This document shows positions 15,348-22,151 of a DNA stretch of 43,496 bases, one piece after another. The stretch is from Chloroflexota bacterium (GTDB lineage: Bacteria > Chloroflexota > Anaerolineae > Anaerolineales > VGOW01): assembly GCA_016213135.1 (NCBI GenBank), contig JACRBQ010000094.1, positions 1-43,496 on the forward strand, read 5' to 3'. The position numbers and the translations under genes were made by a program. How positions within the stretch are numbered: position 1 is the stretch's first letter; each line of letters starts with the position of its first letter. Below the pieces are notes generated by a model. That model worked only from the letters and a program-made list of their open reading frames with translations, searched no databases and was not told where the DNA came from.

Positions 15348-18050
15348 TCAATTCGAGGGTTTCCACCCCTTGAGCCGGTTCGCATTACTGATAACCGTCA
15401 CACTGCTGAACGACATCGCCAGCGCCGCGAGTAGGGGCGAGAGCAGGATGCCGAAGAACGGATACAGCACGCCCAGCGCAATCGGCAGGCCGAGCGTGTT
15501 GTAGACGAATGCGCCGACCAGGTTTTGATACACGTTGCGCATCACCGCGCGGCTGAGTTGAATAGCCGTCACCACGCCCATTAGACTGCCTGTGATGAGG
15601 GTGATGTCGGAGGCCTCAATTGCCACATCCGTCCCCGTGCCAATCGCCAAACCGATGTCGGCTTGCGCCAGCGCTGGGGCGTCGTTGATGCCATCGCCGA
15701 CCATTGCTACTTTCTTGCCTTCGAGCTGTAACTTCTGCACGTTGAAGGCTTTGTCCTGCGGCAGGACTTCGGCCAGCACGCGATCCACGCCCGCCTGAAA
15801 ACCGGCGTGCCTCGCAATCGCTTTGGCTGTGCGCTCGTTATCGCCGGTAATCATCACCACTTCCAACCCCATCTTCTTCATGGCGGCGATGGCGGCTTTG
15901 GAATCTTCTTTGACCGTGTCGGCGACGGCGATGATGCCCGCGGCTTGACCGTCAATTGCAACATACATCGGCGTCTTGCCGTCGTCGGCCAGCGCTTTCG
16001 ACTTGTCCTCCAGTTCGGCCAAAGCGATCCCTTCGCGATTCATCAGTTTGAGATTGCCGATCAGAATGTGTCGGCCTTCCACATTGGCCGAGACGCCGTG
16101 ACCGGCGATGGCGTCGAACGTCTGCACATTGCTCAGTTTCAGGCCGCGCGCCTGCGCGCCTTCCACAATCGCCAACGCCAGCGGATGCTCAGACGATTTC
16201 TCCACCGATGCCGCCAACCGGAGAATTTCTGATTGCTGATTGTTGATTGCTGATTTGTCTTTCCAATCAGCAATCGGCAATCCAAAATCAGCAATCACAA
16301 CGTCCGTCAACTCCGGCTTGCCCTTCGTGATCGTGCCGGTCTTGTCCAGGATGATCGCGTCGAGTTTCTCGGCGGCTTGCAGCGCGTCGCCGGATCGAAT
16401 CAATATCCCGTTTTGCGCGCCGAGGCCGATGCCGGTCGTCAGGCTCATGGGCGTTGCCATGCCGAGGGCGCACGGGCAGGCGATGATGAGCGTGGTGACG
16501 GCGACGATCAGCCCATAGGTCAGTGTCGGTTCGGGGCCGAAGTCGTACCAGATCACAAAGCCGACGATAGCGAGAATCATGACCGAGGGCGTGAAGTAGG
16601 CCGACACTTGATCTACGATTTTCTGGATGGGCACTTTACTGCCCTGCGCATCCTGCACCAGCCGGATGATGTTCGAGAGCGCCGTGTCCTTGCCCACTTT
16701 AGTGGCGCGGAACCTGAACGCGCCGGTCTTGTTGATCGTCGCGCCGATGACTTCGTCGCCGACTCTCTTCGAGACGGGCAGGGACTCGCCGGTAATCATG
16801 GACTCATCCACCGCTGAACTGCCCTCCATTACTTCGCCATCCACCGGAATTTTTTCGCCGGGTCGCACGACGACGATGTCGTTGACCAGCACCTCTTCGA
16901 CCGGAATATCTATCTCGCTGCCGTCGCGCACCACGCGCGCCGTTTTGGGTTGCAGGCCAATGAGTTTCTTGATCGCTTCCGACGTACGGCCTTTGGCTTT
17001 GATCTCCAGCGCCAGCCCCAACACCACCAAGCCGGTAACCACCACCGTCACGTCGTAGTAAACGTCCACGAACATTTCGGATGGGAAAACTTGCGGGAAG
17101 AGCAAAGCAACAGTGGAGTATAGCCAGGCCACGCTAATGCCCAGCGCAATCAGCGTGTGCATGTTGGCCGCGCGGTGTTTCAACCCTTGCCACGCGCCGC
17201 TGAAAAACTGGCTGCCGGAATACATCATCACCGCCAAACTGCCGATGCCCATCGCCGACCACAGATAAAGCAAATTGGCGCTGCCGCGCGTAAAGATGTC
17301 GCGCAAGATCGGGAACAAGTTGGGATACGAGAGGATCATCGTCGGCAGGCCGATGGCGGCGGCGAACCACCACTTGCGCATCAGCGACCGATATTCTTTG
17401 TCTGCCGACTGCGCCTCTTTGTCCAACTCCGGTTCGCTGGCCTCCGCGGCCCGAGCCGCTTTGTACGGCCCGGCGCTTTCGACTGCTTTCGTCAACAAAT
17501 TCAGATCGCCAATGACGGGCGAGTATTCGACCTTCACTTCATTCGTCGCCGCATTCATCGAGGCCTCAATCACACCCGGCGTGGCCTTGAGCGCGCCTTC
17601 GATCCGCGCCACGCATTCGGCGCAATACAGGCCGCTCACTTTCAGCCGCATGGTTTGGCCGGCAGAATCGAAACCGGCGGCGCGCACCGCGTCCAAAAAG
17701 TCCGATGCTTTGGCGCGGGCCGGATCGTATTCAATCGCTGCGCGCCCACTGCCGACATTGACGTTCACTTTGCTCACGCCGGGAACGGAGTGCAACGCTT
17801 GCGCCAGCGCCGGGCCGCCGGAACGGGAGAGGCCGCGCACCGGCAGTTCAAGCCGTACTGCGCCACTCGCGTCTTCGGCGAGTCCGGTCGTGGCGGATGG
17901 AACGGCGAGGGCGTATTTCTCCGGCGTTGCGTCAAACTTCGTCACGCAGTTCTCCGAGCAGAAGTGATACGTTTGGCCTTTGGCCTGCCGCGTGGCAAAC
18001 GCAGAGGCCGGCTCGATTTCCATTCCGCATACGGGGTCTTTGACTGGCAT
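15348..18050 (-). CDS. copA: Copper-exporting P1B-type ATPase with N-terminal YHS domain
   Basis: Start [10 protein letters not shown] at 18050 has an RBS; the 900-residue product opens with a YHS domain (DPVCGM ... YHFCSENC). A first HMA-like domain follows, degenerate and lacking CxxC (GLSRSGG), then a second HMA with GLYCAEC. The P-type core has eight helices, the ion motif CPCALG, the phosphorylation loop [15 protein letters not shown], and GDGINDAP. This is a Cu(I) exporter. About 25 residues (near 584-609) just before the SEHPLA region are encoded by an inserted palindromic repeat. The CupA-like gene follows. Confidence 0.93.
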   Translation of the reverse strand: MPVKDPVCGMEIEPASAFATRQAKGQTYHFCSENCVTKFDATPEKYALAVPSATTGLAEDASGAVRLELPVRGLSRSGGPALAQALHSVPGVSKVNVNVGSGRAAIEYDPARAKASDFLDAVRAAGFDSAGQTMRLKVSGLYCAECVARIEGALKATPGVIEASMNAATNEVKVEYSPVIGDLNLLTKAVESAGPYKAARAAEASEPELDKEAQSADKEYRSLMRKWWFAAAIGLPTMILSYPNLFPILRDIFTRGSANLLYLWSAMGIGSLAVMMYSGSQFFSGAWQGLKHRAANMHTLIALGISVAWLYSTVALLFPQVFPSEMFVDVYYDVTVVVTGLVVLGLALEIKAKGRTSEAIKKLIGLQPKTARVVRDGSEIDIPVEEVLVNDIVVVRPGEKIPVDGEVMEGSSAVDESMITGESLPVSKRVGDEVIGATINKTGAFRFRATKVGKDTALSNIIRLVQDAQGSKVPIQKIVDQVSAYFTPSVMILAIVGFVIWYDFGPEPTLTYGLIVAVTTLIIACPCALGMATPMSLTTGIGLGAQNGILIRSGDALQAAEKLDAIILDKTGTITKGKPELTDVVIADFGLPIADWKDKSAINNQQSEILRLAASVEKSSEHPLALAIVEGAQARGLKLSNVQTFDAIAGHGVSANVEGRHILIGNLKLMNREGIALAELEDKSKALADDGKTPMYVAIDGQAAGIIAVADTVKEDSKAAIAAMKKMGLEVVMITGDNERTAKAIARHAGFQAGVDRVLAEVLPQDKAFNVQKLQLEGKKVAMVGDGINDAPALAQADIGLAIGTGTDVAIEASDITLITGSLMGVVTAIQLSRAVMRNVYQNLVGAFVYNTLGLPIALGVLYPFFGILLSPLLAALAMSFSSVTVISNANRLKGWKPSN
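16223..16298. repeat. AATCAGCAATCAG-family palindrome inserted in frame within copA
   Basis: The same AATTTCTGATTGCTGATTG and CCAATCAGCAATCGGCAATCC units as in the intergenic copies occur here inside the reading frame. The encoded peptide ([20 protein letters not shown], then QSEI) has no counterpart in the usual CopA loop between the GKP-x-TDV strand and the LAASVE helix. Confidence 0.8.
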
Positions 18051-18063
18051 AGGGCTTCTCCCA

Positions 18064-18140
18064 AATCCAAACTCCAAACTTCAAAACCCAAAATCGCCGT
18101 TCGGGCGTTTGAACTTTGGAGTTGGAAGTTTGAGTTTACT
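18064..18140. repeat. AACTCCAAACTTC-type inverted repeat
   Basis: AAACTCCAAACTTCAAAA is followed, after a GC-rich centre, by TTTGAACTTTGGAGTTGG and AAGTTTGAGTTT, forming a long imperfect stem. It lies upstream of copA in the divergent region to the 18366 operon. Confidence 0.65.
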
Positions 18141-18252
18141 GCGAATAGTGTATGCGGAAACGGGGATAATGGATAGCGTGATTTCGCTTGTTCGGAGACA
18201 GGCGAAATAGCCTACGGAAGTCCAATCTGGGCACAGGCCGAATGGCCGGGCG

Positions 18253-18297
18253 TTCACACGCACACAACCCGCATCACCCTTTCACACTCCCTTCACA
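18253..18297 (+). promoter_or_regulatory. Three TTCACA sites, two with 11-base period; likely OmpR-type operator
   Basis: TTCACA occurs at 18253, 18281 and 18292. The last two are separated by five bases (11-base period), the usual layout for OmpR/PhoB-family direct repeats. They lie about 70-110 bases upstream of the cupredoxin start at 18366, whose operon encodes an OmpR-type regulator. A variant of the GCCAAATGGC element (GGCCGAATGGCC, near 18239) is just upstream. The rest of 18051-18365 contains no gene. Confidence 0.5.
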
Positions 18298-18365
18298 AAA
18301 CTCCGCTTGAATCGTGAGCGATCGAGCGCACAGGCTCGCTATCACTTATCTCAGTGGAGGTCACT

Positions 18366-19004
18366 ATGAAACAGTTTCTCAAATGGACGGGGTTTGTCTT
18401 GATTGCGACGATGATTGGTCTGGCGCTGGCGGTTCTATTCGTCTCCGGCACTCAGGCGCAGTCGCCGGTCGCTGTGGTGCAGCGCGCTGTGGCGCAAGCC
18501 ACACCCTATCCTGGCTCAGAGGGGTATGGATACGGGGGCGGTTACGGCTCCGGGATGACACTTGCACCTGCGCTGCGCTCCGGCGCAAGTGCAGGCGTGG
18601 GCCAGGGTTGGTCGGGCTACGGCAATGGCGGTTGGGGCATGGGGCCGGGCCACATGGGCGTCCCTGGCGGGATGATGGGTGGCTACGCAAGCTGGGGCTA
18701 CAGCAATGCTGCGCCCCAGGGTACGCCGGTTCCGGTGGATGAGGAAATCCAGCTCAGCGCCGACAGCTTTCGCTTCGACCCGGCAACTGTCACCGTCAAT
18801 ACCGGCGAGACCGTGCGGCTAACCGTCGCCAACAAGGACAATGTTCCGCACAATCTTTACGGCTCGAATCTGGCGCTCGTCTACACCCTGCTGCCGTCCG
18901 GCGTGAGCCGCTCGGCTACCTTCACCGCGCCGACGACGCCCGGAACGTATCTGGCGGTTTGCACCTTCCATCCGGGCATGAGCCTTGAAATTGTTGTAAA
19001 GTAG
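18366..19004 (+). CDS. Secreted Gly/Met-rich blue-copper cupredoxin
   Basis: ATG 18366 follows GGAGG. The 212-residue protein has a signal peptide (residues 1-32, cleaved near TQAQS), then a long Gly/Tyr/Met-rich linker (GMGPGHMGVPGGMMGG), then a cupredoxin domain from about 130. Type-1 copper ligands are visible: His in VPHNLYG and the C-terminal loop AVCTFHPGM giving Cys, His and Met. Likely an extracytoplasmic copper carrier or buffer. The linker Met motif recurs in the next gene and in the sensor loop of the kinase at 22152. It is the first gene of the plus-strand operon. A short inverted repeat (CACTTGC/GCAAGTG, about 18559-18593) encodes part of the linker. Confidence 0.85.
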   Translation: MKQFLKWTGFVLIATMIGLALAVLFVSGTQAQSPVAVVQRAVAQATPYPGSEGYGYGGGYGSGMTLAPALRSGASAGVGQGWSGYGNGGWGMGPGHMGVPGGMMGGYASWGYSNAAPQGTPVPVDEEIQLSADSFRFDPATVTVNTGETVRLTVANKDNVPHNLYGSNLALVYTLLPSGVSRSATFTAPTTPGTYLAVCTFHPGMSLEIVVK

Positions 19005-19021
19005 AAAAGGAGAAAACGATC

Positions 19022-19360
19022 ATGAACAAAATTAATTGGACGGCTATTGCGGTGTTCGGGATCGTCGTGCTCGTCGCTTTCCTCATTGGCGCTAGCCTGC
19101 TGGGCGGTGGCTGGGGCATGATGGGGCCCGGCATGATGGGCGGCTGGGGCTTCGCCCCGTTCGGCTGGATCGGCATGATCTTCATGTGGCTGATCCCCAT
19201 CGGGTTCATCGTGCTGACCGTGCTGGGCGTGGTCTGGCTGGTGCGGGCCGTCGGCGGCGGGGCGACCCTGGGTTCCCCCGCGCGCGCCTGCCCGAGTTGC
19301 GGCCGCGTCGTGCAGGCCGACTGGCGCAATTGCCCGCACTGCGGCGCGGCGTTGGCGTGA
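19022..19360 (+). CDS. Membrane protein with Met-rich segment and C-terminal zinc ribbon
   Basis: A 112-residue protein. Helix 1 (AIAVFGIVVLVAFLIGASLL) is followed by a Met/Gly stretch (GWGMMGPGMMGGWGF), helix 2 (IFMWLIPIGFIVLTVLGVVWL) and a cytoplasmic zinc ribbon (CPSCGRVVQADWRNCPHCG). The Met stretch lies between the helices, hence probably on the outer face, and could bind Cu(I); the ribbon would bind Zn. It starts 17 bases after the cupredoxin stop. The same plan recurs at 21140-21403 and 10524-10785. Function unknown; possibly a membrane adaptor for the PspA protein or the kinase. Confidence 0.7.
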   Translation: MNKINWTAIAVFGIVVLVAFLIGASLLGGGWGMMGPGMMGGWGFAPFGWIGMIFMWLIPIGFIVLTVLGVVWLVRAVGGGATLGSPARACPSCGRVVQADWRNCPHCGAALA

Positions 19361-19372
19361 GCGGAGGCAACC

Positions 19373-19627
19373 ATGTGCGGACATCATCCCCTGCACGGCA
19401 CACACATCTACCCCGGCGACTACCGCCCTATGGAGACCCCGGCCTACACGCCGGCGCCGGTGGCAACTACACCCTGCCCACACTGTCAGTACCCGGCGCA
19501 GGAAGACTTCGTCTTCTGCCCGCAGTGCGGCACGGAACTGCTGAAGGCCTGCCCGGCGTGCCACCGGGCGGTGCGCGCCGAGTGGACGCACTGCGCCTAC
19601 TGCGGGGCAGATTTGGTCACTGAGTAA
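19373..19627 (+). CDS. Double zinc-ribbon protein (84 aa)
   Basis: A short soluble protein. Residues 1-33 are a His/Pro-rich lead (MCGHHPLHGTHIYPGDY). Two ribbon halves follow: CPHCQYPAQEDFVFCPQCG and CPACHRAVRAEWTHCAYCG, each with two CxxC knuckles, giving a typical DZR (double zinc ribbon) arrangement. It lies 12 bases after the membrane zinc-ribbon gene. The ribbon is nearly the same module as at the end of the histidine kinase (23660-23735), suggesting that these parts interact or share a partner. Confidence 0.7.
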   Translation: MCGHHPLHGTHIYPGDYRPMETPAYTPAPVATTPCPHCQYPAQEDFVFCPQCGTELLKACPACHRAVRAEWTHCAYCGADLVTE

Positions 19628-19634
19628 TTTGAGA

Positions 19635-19691
19635 ATTGCTGATTGTTGATTTCTGATTGCTGATTGGGACGATCGATCAACAATCAGCAAT
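19635..19691. repeat. AATCAGCAATCAG-family palindromic repeat upstream of pspA
   Basis: ATTGCTGATTGTTGAT 19635-19650 pairs perfectly with ATCAACAATCAGCAAT 19676-19691. It ends about 20 bases before the pspA RBS, so it could act as a transcript-processing or attenuation hairpin within the operon. Confidence 0.75.
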
Positions 19692-19719
19692 CAGCAATCC
19701 GAAATCTACGGAGGTTCCC

Positions 19720-20454
19720 ATGAGTTTCATTGCCCGACTTCAAGCCATCTTCGGCGCTAAAGTCAACAAGGCCCTCGACGAAATCGAGGACCCGCGCGCC
19801 AGTCTGGACTACAGCCTGACGCGCCTGCAGGCCAGCCTGCGCCAGATTAGCGACAGCCTGGTGGAAGTCTCAACCGCGCGGCGAACGCTGGAGGCTCAGC
19901 GCGGCCAGGCGCAGAAAGCCGTTGACCAGGCGGAAGAGCAGGCCCGCCAGGCCGTGCGCTTCGGGCGCGAAGACCTGGCGACCCGCGCCCTGGAGCGCAA
20001 GGCTGCCGCTCAAGAACGTCTGAACTCCCTCAACGGCAACATCGCCTCGCTCGACGCCCAGGTCGAAAGCCTCAAGACCAGCCAGGCCAATATGCGACAG
20101 AAGATCGAACTGTTCCAGGCCAAGAAGGAAGAACTGAAGGCGCTGTACGACTCGTCACGGGCGCAGTTGCAGGTCAAAGAAGCCGCCACCGGAATCTCCA
20201 AAGACCTGGCCGACGCCGGGCACGCCATCGCCCGCGCCGAGTCCCGCATCCAGGCCATGCAGTCGCGGGTGGAAGCGATTGACAACCTGATCGCCACCGG
20301 CGCGCTGGACGATACCCTCGCGCCCGAAGGCGACGACATTGACCGCGAACTGGCCGGCTTGACTCGCGCGGCAACCATCGAGAGTGATCTGAAACGCCTC
20401 AAGGCCGAGGTGCTTGCCCTGAGCCCTGCCGAAGGGCCGCTGGAGACGGCCTAG
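19720..20454 (+). CDS. pspA: PspA/IM30 (Vipp1-like) membrane-stress protein
   Basis: ATG 19720 follows GGAGG. The 244-residue product is one long coiled coil of the ESCRT-III-related PspA family. It has an amphipathic start (MSFIARLQAIFGAKVNKALD), the EDPRASLDYSLTRLQASLRQ helix, and the AEEQARQAVRFGREDLATRAL and QERLNSL segments typical of PspA. These proteins assemble on damaged membranes and stop proton leakage. A classical PspF or PspC partner is absent. Instead the gene sits between zinc-ribbon genes and a second coiled-coil gene, upstream of a two-component system. Confidence 0.9.
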   Translation: MSFIARLQAIFGAKVNKALDEIEDPRASLDYSLTRLQASLRQISDSLVEVSTARRTLEAQRGQAQKAVDQAEEQARQAVRFGREDLATRALERKAAAQERLNSLNGNIASLDAQVESLKTSQANMRQKIELFQAKKEELKALYDSSRAQLQVKEAATGISKDLADAGHAIARAESRIQAMQSRVEAIDNLIATGALDDTLAPEGDDIDRELAGLTRAATIESDLKRLKAEVLALSPAEGPLETA

Positions 20455-20456
20455 CC

Positions 20457-21143
20457 ATGGGCTGCGGATCGCCGTTGGGTGATCTATTTTACTTGGCCGA
20501 CTCGCTGCTCTACGCGCCGCCGGGCTTCACCACCCCACCCCTGTTGCAGAACTTCGCAACGGGGGTGGGGGTCCGCGCCCAGTTGTACCAGATGTACGGC
20601 GAGGGCCAGATCACCGAAGAGGTCTTCACCGCTCTGCGGGCGCTGGCCGACAAGGGGCAACTGCGCCCGGCCGATCTGGCTGTGCATCGCGCCCGCGCCG
20701 CCAGCAGCATCTTCGACGCGCAGCATCGCCCGGCGGGCCGCCGCGACCCTTCGACACTCCCTTCGGTCGCAGGGCAGGCTCTGACCACCGCCCTGCGCGG
20801 CCTCCGCTCGCGGCTGGCCCAACTGGCGCAGGCCCGCGCCGCCTCCGAAAAAGTCCTGGCCGATCTGGCAACCCGCCTGGCGGGACTCGATGAACGGGCT
20901 GTCGGCAAAGAGCAGGCCGCGCGCGACGCGCTGACGGTCGGACAGGACGACACCGCCGCCCGCCAGCGCCTGGCCGAAAAGGCCGAACTCACGCGCAGTC
21001 GAGATCGGCTGGCAACGCAGACCGACGCGCTGCGGGCCGACCTGGCCCGACTGGACGACCTGCGCGCGCAACTGGAGGCCAAAGCCGCCGAACTGGAAGC
21101 GGTGCAGGCACGGGACCGTCTGAATGAGGAGGTGCTAAAATGA
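20457..21143 (+). CDS. PspA-associated coiled-coil protein with SHOCT-like N-terminal segment
   Basis: It starts two bases after pspA. Residues 1-35 hold a palindrome-encoded insert (20533-20570). A short helix-loop-helix (LYQMYGEGQITEEVFTALRA, then LADKGQLRPADL) resembles SHOCT-like oligomerisation motifs. From about 95 to the end it is a coiled coil with PspA-like wording (ARDALTVGQDDTAARQRLAE, LRADLARLDDLRAQLEAK). It may be a divergent second PspA subunit that co-assembles with its neighbour. A second repeat-like segment is encoded at 20747-20777. The stop overlaps the next start by four bases. Confidence 0.65.
   Translation: MGCGSPLGDLFYLADSLLYAPPGFTTPPLLQNFATGVGVRAQLYQMYGEGQITEEVFTALRALADKGQLRPADLAVHRARAASSIFDAQHRPAGRRDPSTLPSVAGQALTTALRGLRSRLAQLAQARAASEKVLADLATRLAGLDERAVGKEQAARDALTVGQDDTAARQRLAEKAELTRSRDRLATQTDALRADLARLDDLRAQLEAKAAELEAVQARDRLNEEVLK
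20533..20570. repeat. Hairpin repeat inside the coiled-coil gene
   Basis: CCCCACCCCTGTTGC 20533-20547 pairs with GCAACGGGGGTGGGG 20556-20570, with one G-T pair. In frame it encodes TTPPLLQNFATGVGV, which interrupts the N-terminal region. Confidence 0.7.
20747..20777. repeat. CCCTTCGAC...GCAGGGCAGG repeat inside the coiled-coil gene
   Basis: Same family as the element within csoR (31347-31372) and near 32544-32563. In frame it encodes DPSTLPSVAGQA. Confidence 0.5.
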
Positions 21144-21403
21144 TGATGGGTGCCGGACTGCTTTTCATGCTGCTGATCGGGCTGGTGGTGATCGGCGTGC
21201 CGCTGCTGATCGTTGTGCTGGCTGCTGGCGGCGGATTGGCGGCCTTGTTGAAATCCCTGTCGGGCGGCGCGCAGTCACCGACCACTAACGCGCCGCCCCC
21301 GCCTGCCAGCGCGGCTGCCCCGGCCCGCGCCTGCCCGACTTGTGGCCGCGAGGCGCGACCGGGTTGGAACGTGTGTCCGACCTGCGGCGCGGCGCTGACA
21401 TGA
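21140..21403 (+). CDS. Small membrane protein with C-terminal zinc ribbon
   Basis: An 87-residue protein starting on ATG overlapping the previous stop. A Met-rich start (MMMGAG), one membrane helix (LLFMLLIGLVVIGVPLLIVVL), a Pro/Ala linker and a zinc ribbon (CPTCGREARPGWNVCPTCG) follow in order. It shares its plan with 10524-10785 and 19022-19360. Its place between the PspA pair and the two-component genes suggests an anchor or regulator that brings PspA or the kinase to the membrane. No enzymatic motif is present. Confidence 0.65.
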   Translation: MMMGAGLLFMLLIGLVVIGVPLLIVVLAAGGGLAALLKSLSGGAQSPTTNAPPPPASAAAPARACPTCGREARPGWNVCPTCGAALT

Positions 21404-21411
21404 TGCATTGC

Positions 21412-21464
21412 TCCCCTCTCCTGTTCGCGCTGTTCGCGAATGGGAAAGGGGGCGGGGGTGAGGG
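21412..21464. repeat. CCCTCTCC...GGGAAAGGGG...GGTGAGGG repeat
   Basis: CCCCTCTCC and GGGAAAGGGG flank a TGTTCGCG core, followed by GGCGGGGGTGAGGG. It is the same family as 27279-27317. It fills the space before the regulator and runs up to its TTG start, so no usual RBS remains. Confidence 0.6.
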
Positions 21465-22148
21465 TTGGCTCAAAAAATCCTCGTCGTTGACGATGAACCG
21501 GAAATCACCCGGCTGGTGCGCGCCTACCTGGAGCGCGCCGGTTTCGCCGTCGTCACCGCCGCCGAGGGCCGCGAGGCGCTGGCCGTCTTTCGCCACGAGC
21601 GACCCAACCTCGTCGTTCTCGATCTGAACCTGCCGGGCCTGGATGGGCTGGATGTGTGCCGCGAAATGCGCCGCGCCTCCGATGTGCCTATCATCATGCT
21701 GACCGCGCGCCTCGAGGAAACCGACCGGCTGATCGGATTGGAACTCGGTGCGGACGATTACGTGGTCAAACCCTTCAGCCCGCGAGAGATCGTCGCTCGC
21801 GTCCGCGCCGTGCTGCGCCGCGCCGAGGGAACTCCCGTCCGCCCGGAAGTGATTTCGGCGTCGGGGGTCACGCTGGACCTCGCCCAGCGCATGGCCTCGG
21901 TGGCCGGCCGGCCGCTCGACCTGACGACGATGGAGTTCGATCTGCTGGCCGTATTGATCGAGCATCCGGGACAAGTGTTCACCCGTCTGCAACTTCTCGA
22001 TCGGGTGCAGGGTAACGCCTACGAGGGCTACGAGCGGACTATAGACGCCCACGTTAAGAACCTTCGGAAGAAACTCGGCGACGATCCCCTCAATCCCCAC
22101 TTCATCGAGACGGTGCGCGGCGTGGGCTACCGATTCTTGGCCGGGTAA
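21465..22148 (+). CDS. OmpR/PhoB-type response regulator
   Basis: A 227-residue regulator starting at TTG 21465 (MAQKILVVDDEPE). Receiver: acidic pair at 9-10, phospho-acceptor Asp53 (VLDLNLPG), Thr in MLTARLEE and Lys in YVVKPFSP. The winged-helix domain (about 130-225) contains LDLTTMEFDLLAVL, RTIDAHVKNLRKKLGDD and RGVGYRF. It is followed four bases later by its kinase. TTCACA direct repeats upstream of 18366 suit autoregulation of the operon. The upstream repeat has removed a normal Shine-Dalgarno, so expression may depend on coupling. Confidence 0.93.
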   Translation: MAQKILVVDDEPEITRLVRAYLERAGFAVVTAAEGREALAVFRHERPNLVVLDLNLPGLDGLDVCREMRRASDVPIIMLTARLEETDRLIGLELGADDYVVKPFSPREIVARVRAVLRRAEGTPVRPEVISASGVTLDLAQRMASVAGRPLDLTTMEFDLLAVLIEHPGQVFTRLQLLDRVQGNAYEGYERTIDAHVKNLRKKLGDDPLNPHFIETVRGVGYRFLAG

Positions 22149-22151
22149 TCT

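Noticed and set aside
17157..18176. Plus-strand open frame (339 codons) opposite copA-I
   Set aside because: Shadow of the ATPase gene; the composition is reverse-complement coding bias.
15283..19691. Possible CRISPR array from the AATCAGCAAT repeats
   Set aside because: The copies are palindromic elements at irregular distances of hundreds to thousands of bases, with no spacers and no cas genes.
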